Assembly: GCA_001662425.1 (NCBI GenBank)
Contig: BDDC01000002.1
Location: 188,245 to 252,244 of the forward strand
Reading direction: 5' to 3'
Origin: Chlamydomonas sphaeroides
Taxonomy: Eukaryota; Chlorophyta; Chlorophyceae; Chlamydomonadales; Chlamydomonadaceae
Length of the DNA: 64,000 bases
Numbering within the stretch: the stretch's first letter is position 1; every line of letters starts with the position of its first letter. Made by a program: the position numbers and the translations under genes. The notes beneath the pieces are model-generated. The model was not told the origin of the DNA and ran no database searches. It saw only the letters and a list, made by a program, of their open reading frames with translations. Positions 1-12,241 of the stretch are shown here, one piece after another.

Positions 1-28
1 AGACCAGCTAGCAAATCACGATAAAGTG

Positions 29-2096
29 ATGTCCGAGTTCGACGGTTCCGCCAAACTGGAGCTGCCATGCGACTTTGGCAGCTTGCCCAGAGATGTAGCT
101 GAGGCGATATGCATTCGGCTTGTGTGCGACGTGCGCAGCCTCCTGCACCTGGGCGCGACGTCGCGAGCATGGGCCAGCGTCGTCGCGGACCCCAGCCTGT
201 GGCAGCGCCTGCACGTGCTGCGCTTCGGCGAGGATAGCACATACGGCTGCGCTCGTAGGTCGCAAGCTCATGCATACGTCAGCGGCACGCGGGTCGCTAA
301 GCCCGACAGGGCCCGACGTGCTGGGCCCCCAAACTGGGCCTGTCGCGACCTGTCGCGAGCAGCTCCCCTGTTCGTGACCACTTGCCTTCATGCCTTGGCT
401 ACTGTTGCCCCCTGCTACTGATGCACCCGCAGCCCCCGCCGCCAAGCGCCCCCAGCACATCCCCGGCTGGGTGTTCTTCCCCGGCACGGACTCGCCCGGC
501 CACGAGTGCGCCTGCTGGCCCAACAAGCCCCGCCTGAGAGAGCGGCGGCTGGCGGACGGCCCGGGGGCCCTCGCGGCCCTGGCGGACAAGCTTAGCGCCG
601 TGGCGTTCAACACCACGACCGGTGAGGGTTTGCAAAGAGTTCCTAGCTTAGAGAACGCCGATTATTGTGGGACGGGCGGGTGACCAAGCAACAGCAGTTG
701 GGATCAGGTAGGGGCGCTGCGCGCGACATGCTTCCCTGCACATTGGGGCCCTGGAAGGAACAAAGTCCGAGGCGTTCGCCGCGACGCTGGATGGGGTCTC
801 AACGCGCTGCCTGTCGTTGCGCCCCGACGACAGGCCAGCTCAAGGCCGCTCTCCAGCCGCTCGAGCGCTGGCGGGCCTTCACGCTGCAGCCCGCTGCCGG
901 GCTGTACGTGCGGGAGAGCGAGCTGCAAGCCCAGGGCATCGCCGCGCCGGTGCCGCCACCCGCTGCTGTCGAGGGCAACAGCGACTCAGAGCCGGGTGCG
1001 TGGGTGCTTCGGGGGGCGCAGCCAGCACGGTACAGCCCAGTACGACAATATGCACTATGGCATGCATCACAGTACTGTGCAGTGGCTGTACGGGCGTACT
1101 GCTGATGCGCTCCGTACGCGCGTACGGCAGCCAACCTTGCTGCTGTCGAGCCCAGCTTGCATGCGTGACGGCGTCCCTGAGTGTGCGCCTCTCGCGCCGC
1201 CCGCCGCTCCTGCCGCGCCCGCCGCGCCCGCAGCCCGGCCGCCCGACTTCCCCGGCTGGGTCTTCTACCCCGCCTTGGAGTCGCCGGGGGGAGATATGAA
1301 GCACCCGGTCTCGGGCCAGACCGGCTTCATGCGCAGGTGTGGTGAGGTGGGCGGGAGTCCTCCACCGCAGACAAATGTGTAGCATGTAACATAGATACGT
1401 ATCAGCACGTGGCCCATGACACGCACCCCAGCTGTGATGCGTACGTGCCTGCCCGCCCCGAAGGAGTCCCCTGTCGCCTGCTTGAATGCACGCATATGTA
1501 CCGCCCCGATCGACGGCTGCCGTGCGTGCGTGGGTCCTCGCTCAGGTACCGGGACCTCGCTAGGCTGGCGGAGGCGGCGGCCAAGGTGCCCCGCTGCGTG
1601 GCGTTCACCATTGCGGGGCAGCTGAAGGAGGCGCTGCAGCCGCAGGTGGGCAGAGGGAGGGACGCATGGGTAGACGCATGGGCTGGGAAGGTGGCTGGGG
1701 GCGGCTTGGATGGGGTCGGTGGCGGCTTGCGGGATAGATCGACGGGGGCAGCTGCAGGAGGGAGGGAGGGCAGCCGAGGCGCGTGGGGCCATGACGGAGA
1801 CGGGCACCGGAAGAGAGGGAGGGAAGGCAAGGTGAGGGGCAGGGCTAGGGTTATGACCACGCGCCACCTGCCGTGCCAAGCCATCTGCATGGTATGCCAA
1901 ATAAGGAACCCAGCAGCAGGTGCGTGAATGCATGAACAGCGCTGTCCGCCCCCTCTATTTCGCTCCTCGTTGCGTCTCCCAGAGCTGCTGGCGGCGCGCG
2001 GCCGGCGCCAGCTCCTGGAGTGGGCTGTACGTGCGGCGAGAGGAGGTGGCGCGCCGCGGCCTGCTGCCCCCACTGCCGCCGCCGCCGGGTTCGTGA
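29..2096 (+). CDS. F-box protein with two PAN/Apple-like units
   Basis: Six exons with matching phases: 29-254, 433-621, 834-995, 1234-1336, 1546-1645, 1983-2096; 297 aa, TGA at 2094. The start is the ATG at 29. Residues about 18-62 form an F-box (LPRDVAEAICIRL, then LLHLGATSRAWASVVADPSLW), which normally binds SKP1 in an SCF ubiquitin ligase. The rest is a duplicated unit. Each copy starts with GWVF(F/Y)P..(D/E)SPG, has a middle (A/C)VAF(N/T) then GQLK(A/E)ALQP, and ends GLYVR. This pattern resembles PAN/Apple-like domains common in volvocine proteins, so it may be a ligand- or substrate-binding part; that is inference. In unit 1, exons 2-3 carry the pattern; in unit 2, exons 4-6. The third exon boundary of each unit falls at a comparable place, supporting whole-unit duplication. 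The C-terminus is proline-rich (PPLPPPPGS). Substrate unknown. Confidence 0.75.
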
Positions 2097-3505
2097 GGAT
2101 GGCGGGATGGTGGGCCGGCGGGATGGTGCCAATCAAGAGCATTTCTTGGCCGCTCGCTTGCTTACTTGCCTTCATCCGTACGTTGCCCTCGCTGTCAGCT
2201 GCGGGCCTAGGTACGGTTCACGCGTGCTTGCTTCCGCCCCCCTCTCCTCCCTCCATCCCATGCCCTGCGCTGCCAGGCAGCGGGCTGCTAGAACCGCGGC
2301 TCCGCTTCCTGGCGCGAGGTTGCACTAGGCGGCTGACACCGGGAGACATGGGCTTGATGGTGGGCGGCGCCGTTCGTTGGTTATATATCGCTCATAACGA
2401 AATCATATCAAGCAAGGTCGAGCATCTCAAGCTTGAGCATGTGTTATGTTGTCGTTTCTTTGCTGGCGGGCCTTGCTGCATGCGGGGGCTGCGACGATAA
2501 TCAGATGGCGGGCTGCGATGCATCGGGTCGTCGCTTGGGTTGCTAAGCTCTCAAAGCAGTAGTAGGCAGCAGCTAGGTTGCTTAGCTCCTCACGAGACCG
2601 CATAAGTTGTCACCAGCGTTCCCTTCATGCGCTGTGCGCGCGCTGGTGGCTTGTCATATGCTCGCTTGGGGCTGGCGGGCTGGCACAACAAACGCTTTGC
2701 AAAGCGTTCCAATTGGCTGCACGTCGCGTCACGTCCGACCCCGCTGCACTCGGTCCACCCTTCATCGCAGTCGTGGCCCGACCGCCGCGGTGGCTACCCC
2801 CGCGTCTTCCCAGACCGCCAGGGACCGGGCGTGGTCGCGGCGGCGGGGTCCAAGACCGTCCTGGTGAGCGGTGCCGAGGCCGCCGGTGCCGCCGGGTCAC
2901 GTGCTGGAGGCAGGGGCGAACAGCTGAGCGGCATGGACTGAGCCGAGCAGCGCGGTTGGGTAGCCTGTGTGGGTGTGCCTTGGCTGCGTTGCTGGGGCGG
3001 GCTGCTGTGTGTGTTCGTAATAATGAACATATGCCCGACACACGACACCCTGGGAAATTGGCACATTATCCGTGCGACAGGCAGGCAGGGATGCGGCCGA
3101 GAGCGGTGCGCCGGTGCGGGAACGAAGCCCAAACGCCACCATAAGTAGGCTTGACATCCCGGTGTGTGTGCGTGTGTGTGTGTGTGTGTGGCTGTGGCTG
3201 TATGTGGCACATACACGCACAGCAGCTGGCATTGCTAGGTCGGGGTGCGCGTGCGGCACTCGAAGCCCCTACCTAGGCCCCCGGCGGCAGCGGCAAGCAG
3301 TGGGCGCCCCCGGGCCACTATCGCTACACACGAACTGCAAGTCTGCAACGCGCCGCCCCCTCACAAGCTTTCTGGCGCAGCGCGGGCGGGTCTCCAGCAG
3401 CCACACCTGCCGTGTCGCGTCTTTTTATGCCAACATCACGCACAGTATGCATCCCACAGAGCCCCGCCCCCCACCTACCTGCCTGCCGCCTCCCATCCCA
3501 CCAAG
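2097..3505. other. No confident gene; 3' region of F-box gene and leader of next gene
   Basis: I see no convincing exon here. It may contain the 3' UTR of the F-box gene and unresolved 5' exons of the next plus-strand gene. A (TG)n microsatellite lies at about 3165-3193. Confidence 0.4.
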
Positions 3506-5545
3506 GTTTGCGATCAAGCAAGGCGCCTGTTCTGGCTCAAGCTCGGCAACCCATTCCTGGGTAGGTGCGTACCGGTATTCGTGCTTGTGCGCCGCGGCGG
3601 CGCGGGGCCCATCCGTAACAACTCCAGGCCGCCCAACAACCAGGCACCCACATGCGCGCGGCACTGACCTCGCACGCAACGCGCACCCCTGAACGATTGG
3701 TCTCGACATGCCGCGGCCGCGGAATGGGGCGGGCCGCGTAACTAGGCCTGAGCAGCGGATCTGCGCCGTGTGATTCCACCCATCACTAGCTAGTATAGTA
3801 GCGGGGCTGCCGCTGCACCCCGACCGCCCGCCGCGCCGCGAGGAATGCGTGAAAGGCACGGCCGCCTTGTCCTTACCTGGCTGGCCGGCGCTCGACCTGC
3901 CGCAGCCGCTGCCTCGGTCGCATGTGTATGTGGCTGGATGGCTTGTGGCGGGTGCTGTCCATATCTTCGTTCTCCACTACTCGCTCCCGCCAGGCGTGGG
4001 CCCCGGCCGCTACCGCCTGCAGTGGACGCTGCGCGCCACGGACAACTGCTTTGTGCAGCACATGTACGTCCGCGTGGAGCGCATTGCGGCCCGCGAACAT
4101 CACCTGTCGTCGGCGTCGTGCTGCGACGACACGCCGCCGCTGCAAGACAGCGAGCGCGGCGGGGCCGCCAGCTACTGCGATCGCAGTGGCGCCAACGATG
4201 CGATGCTGCGGATGGTGTCGGTGGACCTCAGCGACCTAGGCCGCACGCTCGGCGAGGTGTGGGGCGAGCAGGACGGCTGCGAGTTCGTGGTGCCGCAGGT
4301 GCGTAGATAGATAGGTGTAGGGTTGCCTGCCGCTCAGCTGTACGTACGGTCTCTCTTGCTGCGGTGGATTTATGTCGATGGCGTGCAAGTTGCGCAAGTT
4401 GCGCCGATCCTGGGGGACAGGCAGGGCGCGCAGGGGGCTCCGGCCGCACTGTCGCCCTACCTCCTTCAATCACGCACGGCGGGTCAAGCCCGCTGCACCT
4501 TAAATTCTATTTTTATTTTAGTTGCATGTGCCAACGAACCTGCAACCAACAACCAAACCACCTTGCACGTCTTACGCGGACACGCCGCCGCCAGGGCCGC
4601 ATATACGACGTGGCCGTCCTGCTGGCTGACCACGGCTGCTACCAGTCGTGCGGCTGGATCACCAAGCGCCTGCAGCTGCTGCGATGCGATGATGATAGCG
4701 AGTGAGTCACGAAGGGGCGTCAGTTGTGTTGGTCGCGTAGCATGCTATGGCTAGCCGGCACCAGCAGGGCCCCTGTGGCCGGCACGCCGTATGGCGTGCT
4801 GGCGCGCGGTTTTCATTTTTGTTGGGCCGCCTCCAGCCGTGGTGTCCAGCTAGCTATGGTGCCTCGCAGCCGTGCAAGTAAGCCACGAAAGCAACCAAGG
4901 CCGAGTCCGCGCCCCAACCCTGACGTACGACAGCAAATAATGTTGCACGGTGGGGGCTGGCGCCTGGGCACCGGCACCGACAGCAGCAGTGGGCAGCAGC
5001 GGGCCGTGCCCGGCTAGCTACTGTATGTACTGTACTGTAGCTACTGTACTGATACACGATATGGGTGCGTGTGTGCGCCGAATATATATCCCTATGCGTT
5101 CGGCAGGTGGGATTGCTTGGATCCCCGATCCCCAGGAGGGGCGTACGTGCCTAGCTGCAGCGGATCAATGGACGAACGGGCCTGCTGGGCCTGCCTGCCT
5201 GCCTGCGGCCGGCCTTCCTGCCTGCCTGCTGCTGCCGGCCGAGACGGGCTATGACGGTCGCGCCCTCTCCGGCCATACATGCTGTTATGCAGGGGGGCGC
5301 CGCCGGGGCAGCAGCCGGAGCCCGAGTCAGGGATAGAGGCGGAGGTGGAGACCCAGATCAAGGTGGAGGCGGGTGCGGTGGCGCTTTCGGCGGCGATGGA
5401 AGCCACGGAGTCAGAGTCGGAGCAGGGGTCCGAGGCTGAGGTGGAGGAGGGCGAGGAGGGCGACCAGGAGTGGGAAGCGTCAACGCAGGCCCCCCGCGGC
5501 GGCGTGAGCGCCTTGCGCATCATCGCGCCGCTGCAGCTGGCCTAG
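3506..5545 (+). CDS. Multi-exon gene of unknown function, 5' end unresolved (possible PP2/F-box-associated domain)
   Basis: Four exons have matching phases: 3506-3560 (tentative, acceptor CCACCAAG), 3994-4298, 4595-4701 and 5293-5545, ending TAG. The N-terminus and start codon were not found. The second exon encodes GPGRYRLQWTLRATDNC and HMYVRVERI, followed by a cysteine-containing stretch and CEFVVPQ. The third encodes GRIYDVAVLLADHGCY and GWITKRLQLL. The order (beta-strand-like YRLQW, YVRVERI, then a final W.TKRLQLL) is reminiscent of the phloem-protein-2-like domain that often follows F-boxes, but I could not find an F-box. The last exon is a strongly acidic tail (EAEVEEGEEGDQEWE) ending APLQLA. 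It lies just downstream of a genuine F-box gene in the same orientation, which makes an F-box relative plausible but unproven. Confidence 0.4.
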
Positions 5546-7968
5546 TCGCGGACATGCAGGGAAGTGGCTGCCGTGGGCTCCTGCTTCCGATGGGGTTATG
5601 CCGCATCTGCTGCGCGCCTGCGTGCGTGCGTGCGTGCGCGCCATCAGACGACCGCGCGCGCGCACGTCAGGACCTACCTGCTGGCCACACGTACGCCTCC
5701 CGCCTCGTGTTGGCGGGCGTTCAGTTTGTGATGTCGCACCTGCTGCCCGCTGCATGCTTGCGTGCCAGCCATCGGACTACCGCCGATCGACGCATGTGTA
5801 TGCCGCCGCCGCGTGTTGACGGGCGCTCTGCATCACTGCGCTACGTACGGTACATATATACGCAATGCAAGCTAAATTGGCTACAGCGTTAGCTGCAGTG
5901 CTGCAGTGCGGCTGGGGATGGACGGCCCCCGGCGGGCCACATGACCACGACATGGCCCCAGCAGCCGCGGTGATGAGGTGCGGCGGCCTGGACTCCACCA
6001 CCGGCATCACCTTTGTAGTTATATGTTCAATGAAGTGTATGTAGTTATTCTTATTGGATCGTTGAGGTCTTGTGCAGGGGGGATTGTATTGCTAGTGTTG
6101 ATTGTATATACCACTACTCCCCCCTGGTATCACCATACGACACTCGCTACCATACGCTGCAGGCGGTGGTGCAGGCGGGGAGCGAGCCGTACGCGGGCCC
6201 CGCGCGCGTTTGAGCCATTGGCGGGCGGGGTGCATCAGAGGAGGGCGGGCGGGGTCAGCCAGGAAGGCGGAGGCAGGCTGGCGGCAAACACACGCCCTGG
6301 GGTTCGCCGCGATGCCGGGCAGGTGAGGCGGGGATATGGGTTCGTTCGTGTGCTGCTCTCTGGCCCCCATCCAGCCGACCAGCGGGCAGCCGCCGGCCTA
6401 TGGCTGCTGGCTGCGCGTGCCGAAACAGCGCTGGCTGGCTGGGGCTGGCAGCGCAGCTAGCTAGCAGGGATGAAAGTATTGTTTGGATGAAGGAAGCCCA
6501 GGGCGTACGTGAACGGGCGGGCCCTCCATCCACTGTGCCGTGTTACCCCATGTATGCACCAGAACTCGGGTCAGTCTCGCTCTACCCGGCCTTGGCGGCG
6601 GTCCCAGGCAAGCTGTGTGGGCGGCGGTCATGCGGAAGTGCAGCGAGCGAACGACCCGCGGGCGGCCTGCCGCCGGTGTCCCACCGGATGTGCCACCTGG
6701 CGGGGGCGGCCTGCCCAGATAGATGCGCCTGTGGAGGGCTGCGGCGGCCAGCCAGGTAGGGCGGGAGGCGGCAGCCGGCTGCGGCCAGGGGCCGGGTCGG
6801 GCAGCGAGGCGGTGCGGATGGGTTCGTGTGCTGCTGCGTGCTCACAGACCTCGCTGACACGCAGCGCCGGCTAGCGGCGCCACGCGACAAACATGCGCTC
6901 GGGATCTATCGCAGCGGGCATGGTCGGGCCGGCTTGGGGCCGCCGCCGCTACACCGGTCAAGCGAGCGAGGCAGGGCCCGGGCGGGCAGAGCTCGACACT
7001 CGAGGGTGCCGGGGATGTGTATGTGTGGTTCTTTCAGCCCAGCCGCCAGCCGCCACCGGGGACGCCGCTGCGAGCGATCCCTAAGCGCACGCCAGTCGAC
7101 TGACTGGCGCGGCGCGAGGTCGTATCGCCGCGACGGCGGGTCGTCCAGGTGCCTCTCAGGGCGAAGGTCCAAGGCCGCCGCGCTGATTGAAAGCCTCTCA
7201 ACCCTGAGCTCGAACGGCCTCGGCGCCAGCTGTTGGCTAGCGCAGCACTCGCTGCATGCCCTTTCGGCTCGCTTGGCGATACGCGGATCTCCAGGCCCAC
7301 GGGTCACGGCTCAAACTATCCTCGGCGTTCGCCGCGCCTCGGCCGCAAGCGCAAACTCGCAACTCCCTCAAACACCGCACCCGACATACCGCAGCCTTGC
7401 CGAGGGCTCACAAGCACAGCTGCAGCCCCTGCCAGCGCATAACCGCGCGGTCGTCAGGGCGCCGGGGCCGGCCCCGCCCTGCTAGCGAGCGGCGCGCTTG
7501 CGGCTTCGTAGCCTGGCAGAGGCCACCGTCGCAACAGCCCGGCAGGTGGGCGAGCGCGGCGCGGGCTGCGAGCGTTGCGCTGGGTTTGGGTTTCCGGGCG
7601 GTCAAGCTATTGCTGCTGCTGGGGACTTCCGCGCTAGCCCTGTCCTGCGGGCCTGCGTCGCCGCCAGCAGCAGCTGCTAGCAGGCTGTACAATCCACGCC
7701 AGAGCAGCTGCAGCGCAGGCGGCGCGCCCTTACGAGAGCCTGTTCACCGCTTGCTTGCAGCTTCCTTAGGGCTCGCGCTAACCCGCCTGCGTCCTCCCTT
7801 GCTGCTGTGCTGCTTCGCTTGCTTGCAAGGCCACAGGTATATCTGCACTTGCAGGGGCACGTGTAAGCGACGCTCGTCGCGTTCGCGGTAGCGCGACCTA
7901 GCTGCGCCGGCGCCGCGACGCTTTCAGTCGGAGCGCAGCCATAGCACGCTACACCAAGCAGCGCATCC
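5546..7968. other. Intergenic; no supportable gene
   Basis: About 2.4 kb between the acidic-tailed gene and the AP2 gene. The open frames on both strands look like chance frames in GC-rich DNA, with no recognisable motifs and no splice-consistent continuation. The right part presumably includes the AP2 promoter and 5' UTR. I see no clear TATA box or RNA gene. Confidence 0.5.
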
Positions 7969-10900
7969 ATGGCTTCGGCGGAGGCAGCTGCTGACGGCGG
8001 CGGCGGCGCAGCGCATATGGACGTCGACGACGGGGGCCCTGGCGGCGCCGCCGGCAGCGGCGAGCTCATCATGTCGGCCGGCGGCGCCGGCGGCGGCGAG
8101 CAGAGCTGGATGCTTCGTCAGAGCCACCATCACCACCAACATCACATTCAACAGCGGCAGCCTGCAGCCTGCGGCTATCCTCGCCATGAGGGAGAGCCGC
8201 CGCCGGCGCCGCCGCCGCCGCCGCAGCAGCAGCAGCAGCATCGGCCGCAAGTGCAGCAGCTGCTGCGCGCCGGCAGCGGCACCGCCAGCGCCAGCGGCGC
8301 CGCCGACGGCGCGCCGCCCACGCCGGCCGGAGGCAGCGGCAGCAGGCAGCGCGCCGGCGGCGCCGAGCACGGCGCTCACCAGCGCCCACAGCCCCATGCG
8401 CAGCAGCAGCAGCAGCAGCTGCTGCAACAACAGCAGCAGCAGCAGCAGGCGGCTGCGTTCGATTACTTTTACGGCGCCTCCTTTGCACACCATTGCGCCG
8501 ACGATCTACAGCAGCAGGAGGCCGCAGCCTATGGCGCCGCCCATCAACAGCAGCAGCACCAACAGCTGCAGCACCAACAGCAACATACACAGCCGCTGCA
8601 GCACCAGCGCTCGCTGCCTCAGCTGCCGTACCAGCAACACTACCAGCAGTCGCCGCAGCCGCAACCACAACCGGCCCCGCAGCCGCCCCAACTGACGCCG
8701 TACGACAGTTTCTACGGCTCGCCGCTGTACGGCAGCGCGGCCGGGCTGCCGCCGCTGCTCGAGTTGCCGCCGCCGCCGCTCTTCGTGTCGTCTTCGGGGC
8801 GAGGCAGTGGCGGCAGCGGCGGCGGCGGCGGCGGCGGCGGCTTGCACACGCCGCCACCCAAAGGCAGTCCTACCCGCTCCAGCAGCGTGCCGCGCTTCCC
8901 ATCTACAGCGGCGCCGCCGCCGTCGCCGTACGGCGCATTGCCGCCGCCGTCGCCGTACGGCGCGCTGGCGCCGCCGTCGCCGTACGGCGCGCTGGCGCCG
9001 CCGCCGCTGCCGCAGCTGCCGCCGGGCAGCAGCCCACGGGCGCCGCAGATGCCGCCCGAGGTGCAGCAGGTGGGGTGGCCCACGCATGTACGATAGGCGA
9101 TATGCAGCTCCAGCTGGTTGATTTGATGGTCGCATGTTGATGTGAAGTTTGGCATGGGGGGAGCCGCCGTAGGGACCGGCGTGGGGGGCGCCGAAGCGTA
9201 TTATACATGATCAAGCCTCAGTCTTCGAGTGCCGGAGCTGCCAGTACTGGCGGTTGCTTGTCTCAGGCAACCTTCAATGACTTCCGCGCTAGTTATTAAG
9301 TAAAAGGTCTCGGCTTGACGACTGCACCGTTGTCGTGCCCTGCCTCGGGCGCGCGGCGCCTGCCTTCCCCTGCGACCCTCCTCCCCAACCAAGCCACTCC
9401 TCCCTTCCCCAAAACCACAGGAGATGGCCGACCGCTTCCTGCGCACCCTCGCCTCCATCATGGCCCGACCCGCCCGCCGCGCGCCGGCGCTGGGGGTGGG
9501 CGGCGTCAACCTGACCGCGCTGGCGGAGGCGAGGAGCCGCCAGCAGCAGCAGCAGCAGCAGCAGCACCAGCAGCAGTGAGAGCCCGGGGGGGCGCGCTTA
9601 GCAGGCGGTGGCGTGTGGCAAGATGTGTGGGGCTTGGGTTGGCGACGTTGGTGCGGCCGGCTGGCTGGCGCGTTGTTGGCGGAGGCGGCCAGATGTGACG
9701 GGGCGCGTGGTTGGTGCGTGAGGCTGTTGCATGCCATGCCATGCGTAGTGTGCGGTGCGGTGCGCAGGGCGAGCGCCAGCGCGAGCGCTCCGCCGGCCGT
9801 GCTCGCCGCCACCCCGCCGCCACTCGCTCCCGCCGCACACCCGTTTTGCCGTACAAGCTGAGCTGTGTGCGTTGTGCCGTACATCCGTACGTCCGCCTCG
9901 CAGGGCGCAAGCCGCAGCCGACGGCGGCGCCGCAGCCGCCACGGCGCCGCCGCCACCCTCACCCGCTGGCGCAGCCGCGTCGGAGGCCACCTCCGCCGCC
10001 GCCGACGGACCCGCCACGCCCGCCGCAGCCACCACTCCCAGTGCTGACGGCGGCAAAGCAACCACCGCCGCTGCCGCCGGCTCCTCCAGTCCTGGTGGCG
10101 GCGGCGCCGCCGCCGCCGCCGGCGCGGCGCCTCGGTTCCGCGGCGTGACTCGTCACCGGCGCACCAAGCGCTGGGAGGCGCACATCTGGGAGGAGCGGCG
10201 GCAGGTGTACCTGGGGGGCTTCGAGGTGAGGTGGGGCGGCGAGGGGAATGGGTGGATAGGTGGTGCAGGAGTACGTGCCGGCCAGCAGCGCGTGGGGCGC
10301 AGCGCGTGCCGCGCGACGTTAAGGGCGCGCGCGGGAGGGAGCGAGGGGCGGCGGCGCCGCGGCCCCGTTGCTCTTCCGTCCGTACCCCAGCATGTCCCCT
10401 CCGTGACCCTTCCTCTCCTTCGTCCCCCCCTCCCTCGTCTCGCCGACCTTCCATCCAGGTGGAAGAGCACGCCGCCAAGGCGCACGACGTCATGGCCATC
10501 CGCTGCCGCGGCACCGACACCGTGCTCAACTACGTGGCCGACACGTACGCAGAGCTCATGGCGCTGCTGCTGCCCGGGGCGGCGCGGCGGCCGCTGCACC
10601 GGGTGAGGGGAAGGAGCGGGCTCGGGGCGGAGCGTGCTCGGGGCGGAGCGTGTGCGTGTGTGTGTTTGGCTGGCCATGGCGGGGTGCTCCCCAGTCCCCA
10701 CTCCGCTGCTCGCTCTCCCGCTGCTCCCCAGCCCTTCCCATGCCCTCCCCACACCGACCCACACCGCCCCACGTGCTACAGAACGAGGTGGTGCGGCTGC
10801 TGAGGAGGTGGGCGCCTGGGGCTGCCAGGGGCTGCCAGGGGCTGCCAGGGCCCCAGGGGCTTGCTAACTTTGCTGGGGGCCGGTCGGGCCAGCCGTGGCC

Positions 10901-11019
10901 CCAGCGGGGAGGCATTGCTGTCCGCGTGCGCTGTCCCCTGTGCCTACCCACGCCTGCCATCCCTCTTCGACCCCGCAGCCACGGCAAGGAGGCCACCCGC
11001 CAGACCCACACCGGCGCTC

Positions 11020-11051
<32 letters not shown>

Positions 11052-12190
11052 GGCCGCAGCGGCGGNNNNNNNNNNNNNNNNNNNNNNNNNNNNNNNNNNN
11101 NNNNNNNNNNNNNNNNNNNNNNNNNNNNNNNNNNNNNNNNNNNNNNNNNNNNNNNNNNNNNNNNNNNNNNNNNNNNNNNNNNNNNNNNNNNNNNNNNNNN
11201 NNNNNNNNNNNNNNNNNNNNNNNNNNNNNNNNNNNNNNNNNNNNNNNNNNNNNNNNNNNNNNNNNNNNNNNNNNNNNNNNNNNNNNNNNNNNNNNNNNNN
11301 NNNNNNNNNNNNNNNNNNNNNNNNNNNNNNNNNNNNNNNNNNNNNNNNNNNNNNNNNNNNNNNNNNNNNNNNNNNNNNNNNNNNNNNNNNNNNNNNNNNN
11401 NNNNNNNNNNNNNNNNNNNNNNNNNNNNNNNNNNCCATCTTTGGCGACGACGAGTGCGACCTGTACGGCGCCATGCCCGGCAGCGCAAAGCGGGAGGCGG
11501 CGGCGGCGGCGGCGGGCGGCCTGGGCGGCGGCCGCTCGTGGGACCTTCGCAGTGAGTGGCGGCGGCGGCGGCGGGAGATTGGGGGATCAAGGGGACGGCC
11601 GGGGTCGTCAGGCTGCTGCCCAGTCGTGGGCGAGGGCTGGGTGGGCATCAATACGCGGGACCTGCGCAGTGATCGGCGGCGGCGGGGATCGAGGGCTGGG
11701 GTTGGTGCCTGGAGCCTGGTGCCTGGTGCCTGGTGGATCATGTGGTGAGCTGCCGGATGGGCCGGGAGTGGGGCCCGGAGGATGGGCCGGCACGGTCTTG
11801 TTGGGTTGGGCGTGTGGCGGAGCGCTGACGTGTCGCTGCCCCTGCACCTGCCCCGCTCCTCCCGGCGGCGCCCCTTTGCGCTGTGCGCCTGACCCCGCAG
11901 GCTGGCAGTCGCCCAAGAGCCGCACCCCCGGCGGCGCCGGCGGCTCCCTGCCGCGCCTGCCGTCGCTGCCGCCGCTGCCGCCGCTGCCGTCGCCGCTGCC
12001 CCACGCCCACCACCACACGCCCAACTCCGCCGCCGCCGCCACCTCTGCGGCCGCTGGCGGCGCCGCCGCCGACGGCTCGGTCCCCGGCCTGACCTCCCAC
12101 GCGGTGCGGGCGACGCTCATCGACGCCCTGTCCCCTGGCGGCGCCGCCGCCGCCAACACCGGCGGCGCGTCGTGGCTAGCCGACGCCTAC

Positions 12191-12241
<51 letters not shown>

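Noticed and set aside
6906..7307. 133-codon minus-strand frame upstream of the AP2 gene
   Set aside because: Arg/Pro/Ala-rich, no motif and no splice partners; likely promoter or UTR sequence.
10944..11741. Long open frames running through the N gap on both strands
   Set aside because: They exist only because N codons are read as open; the AP2 exons explain the flanks.
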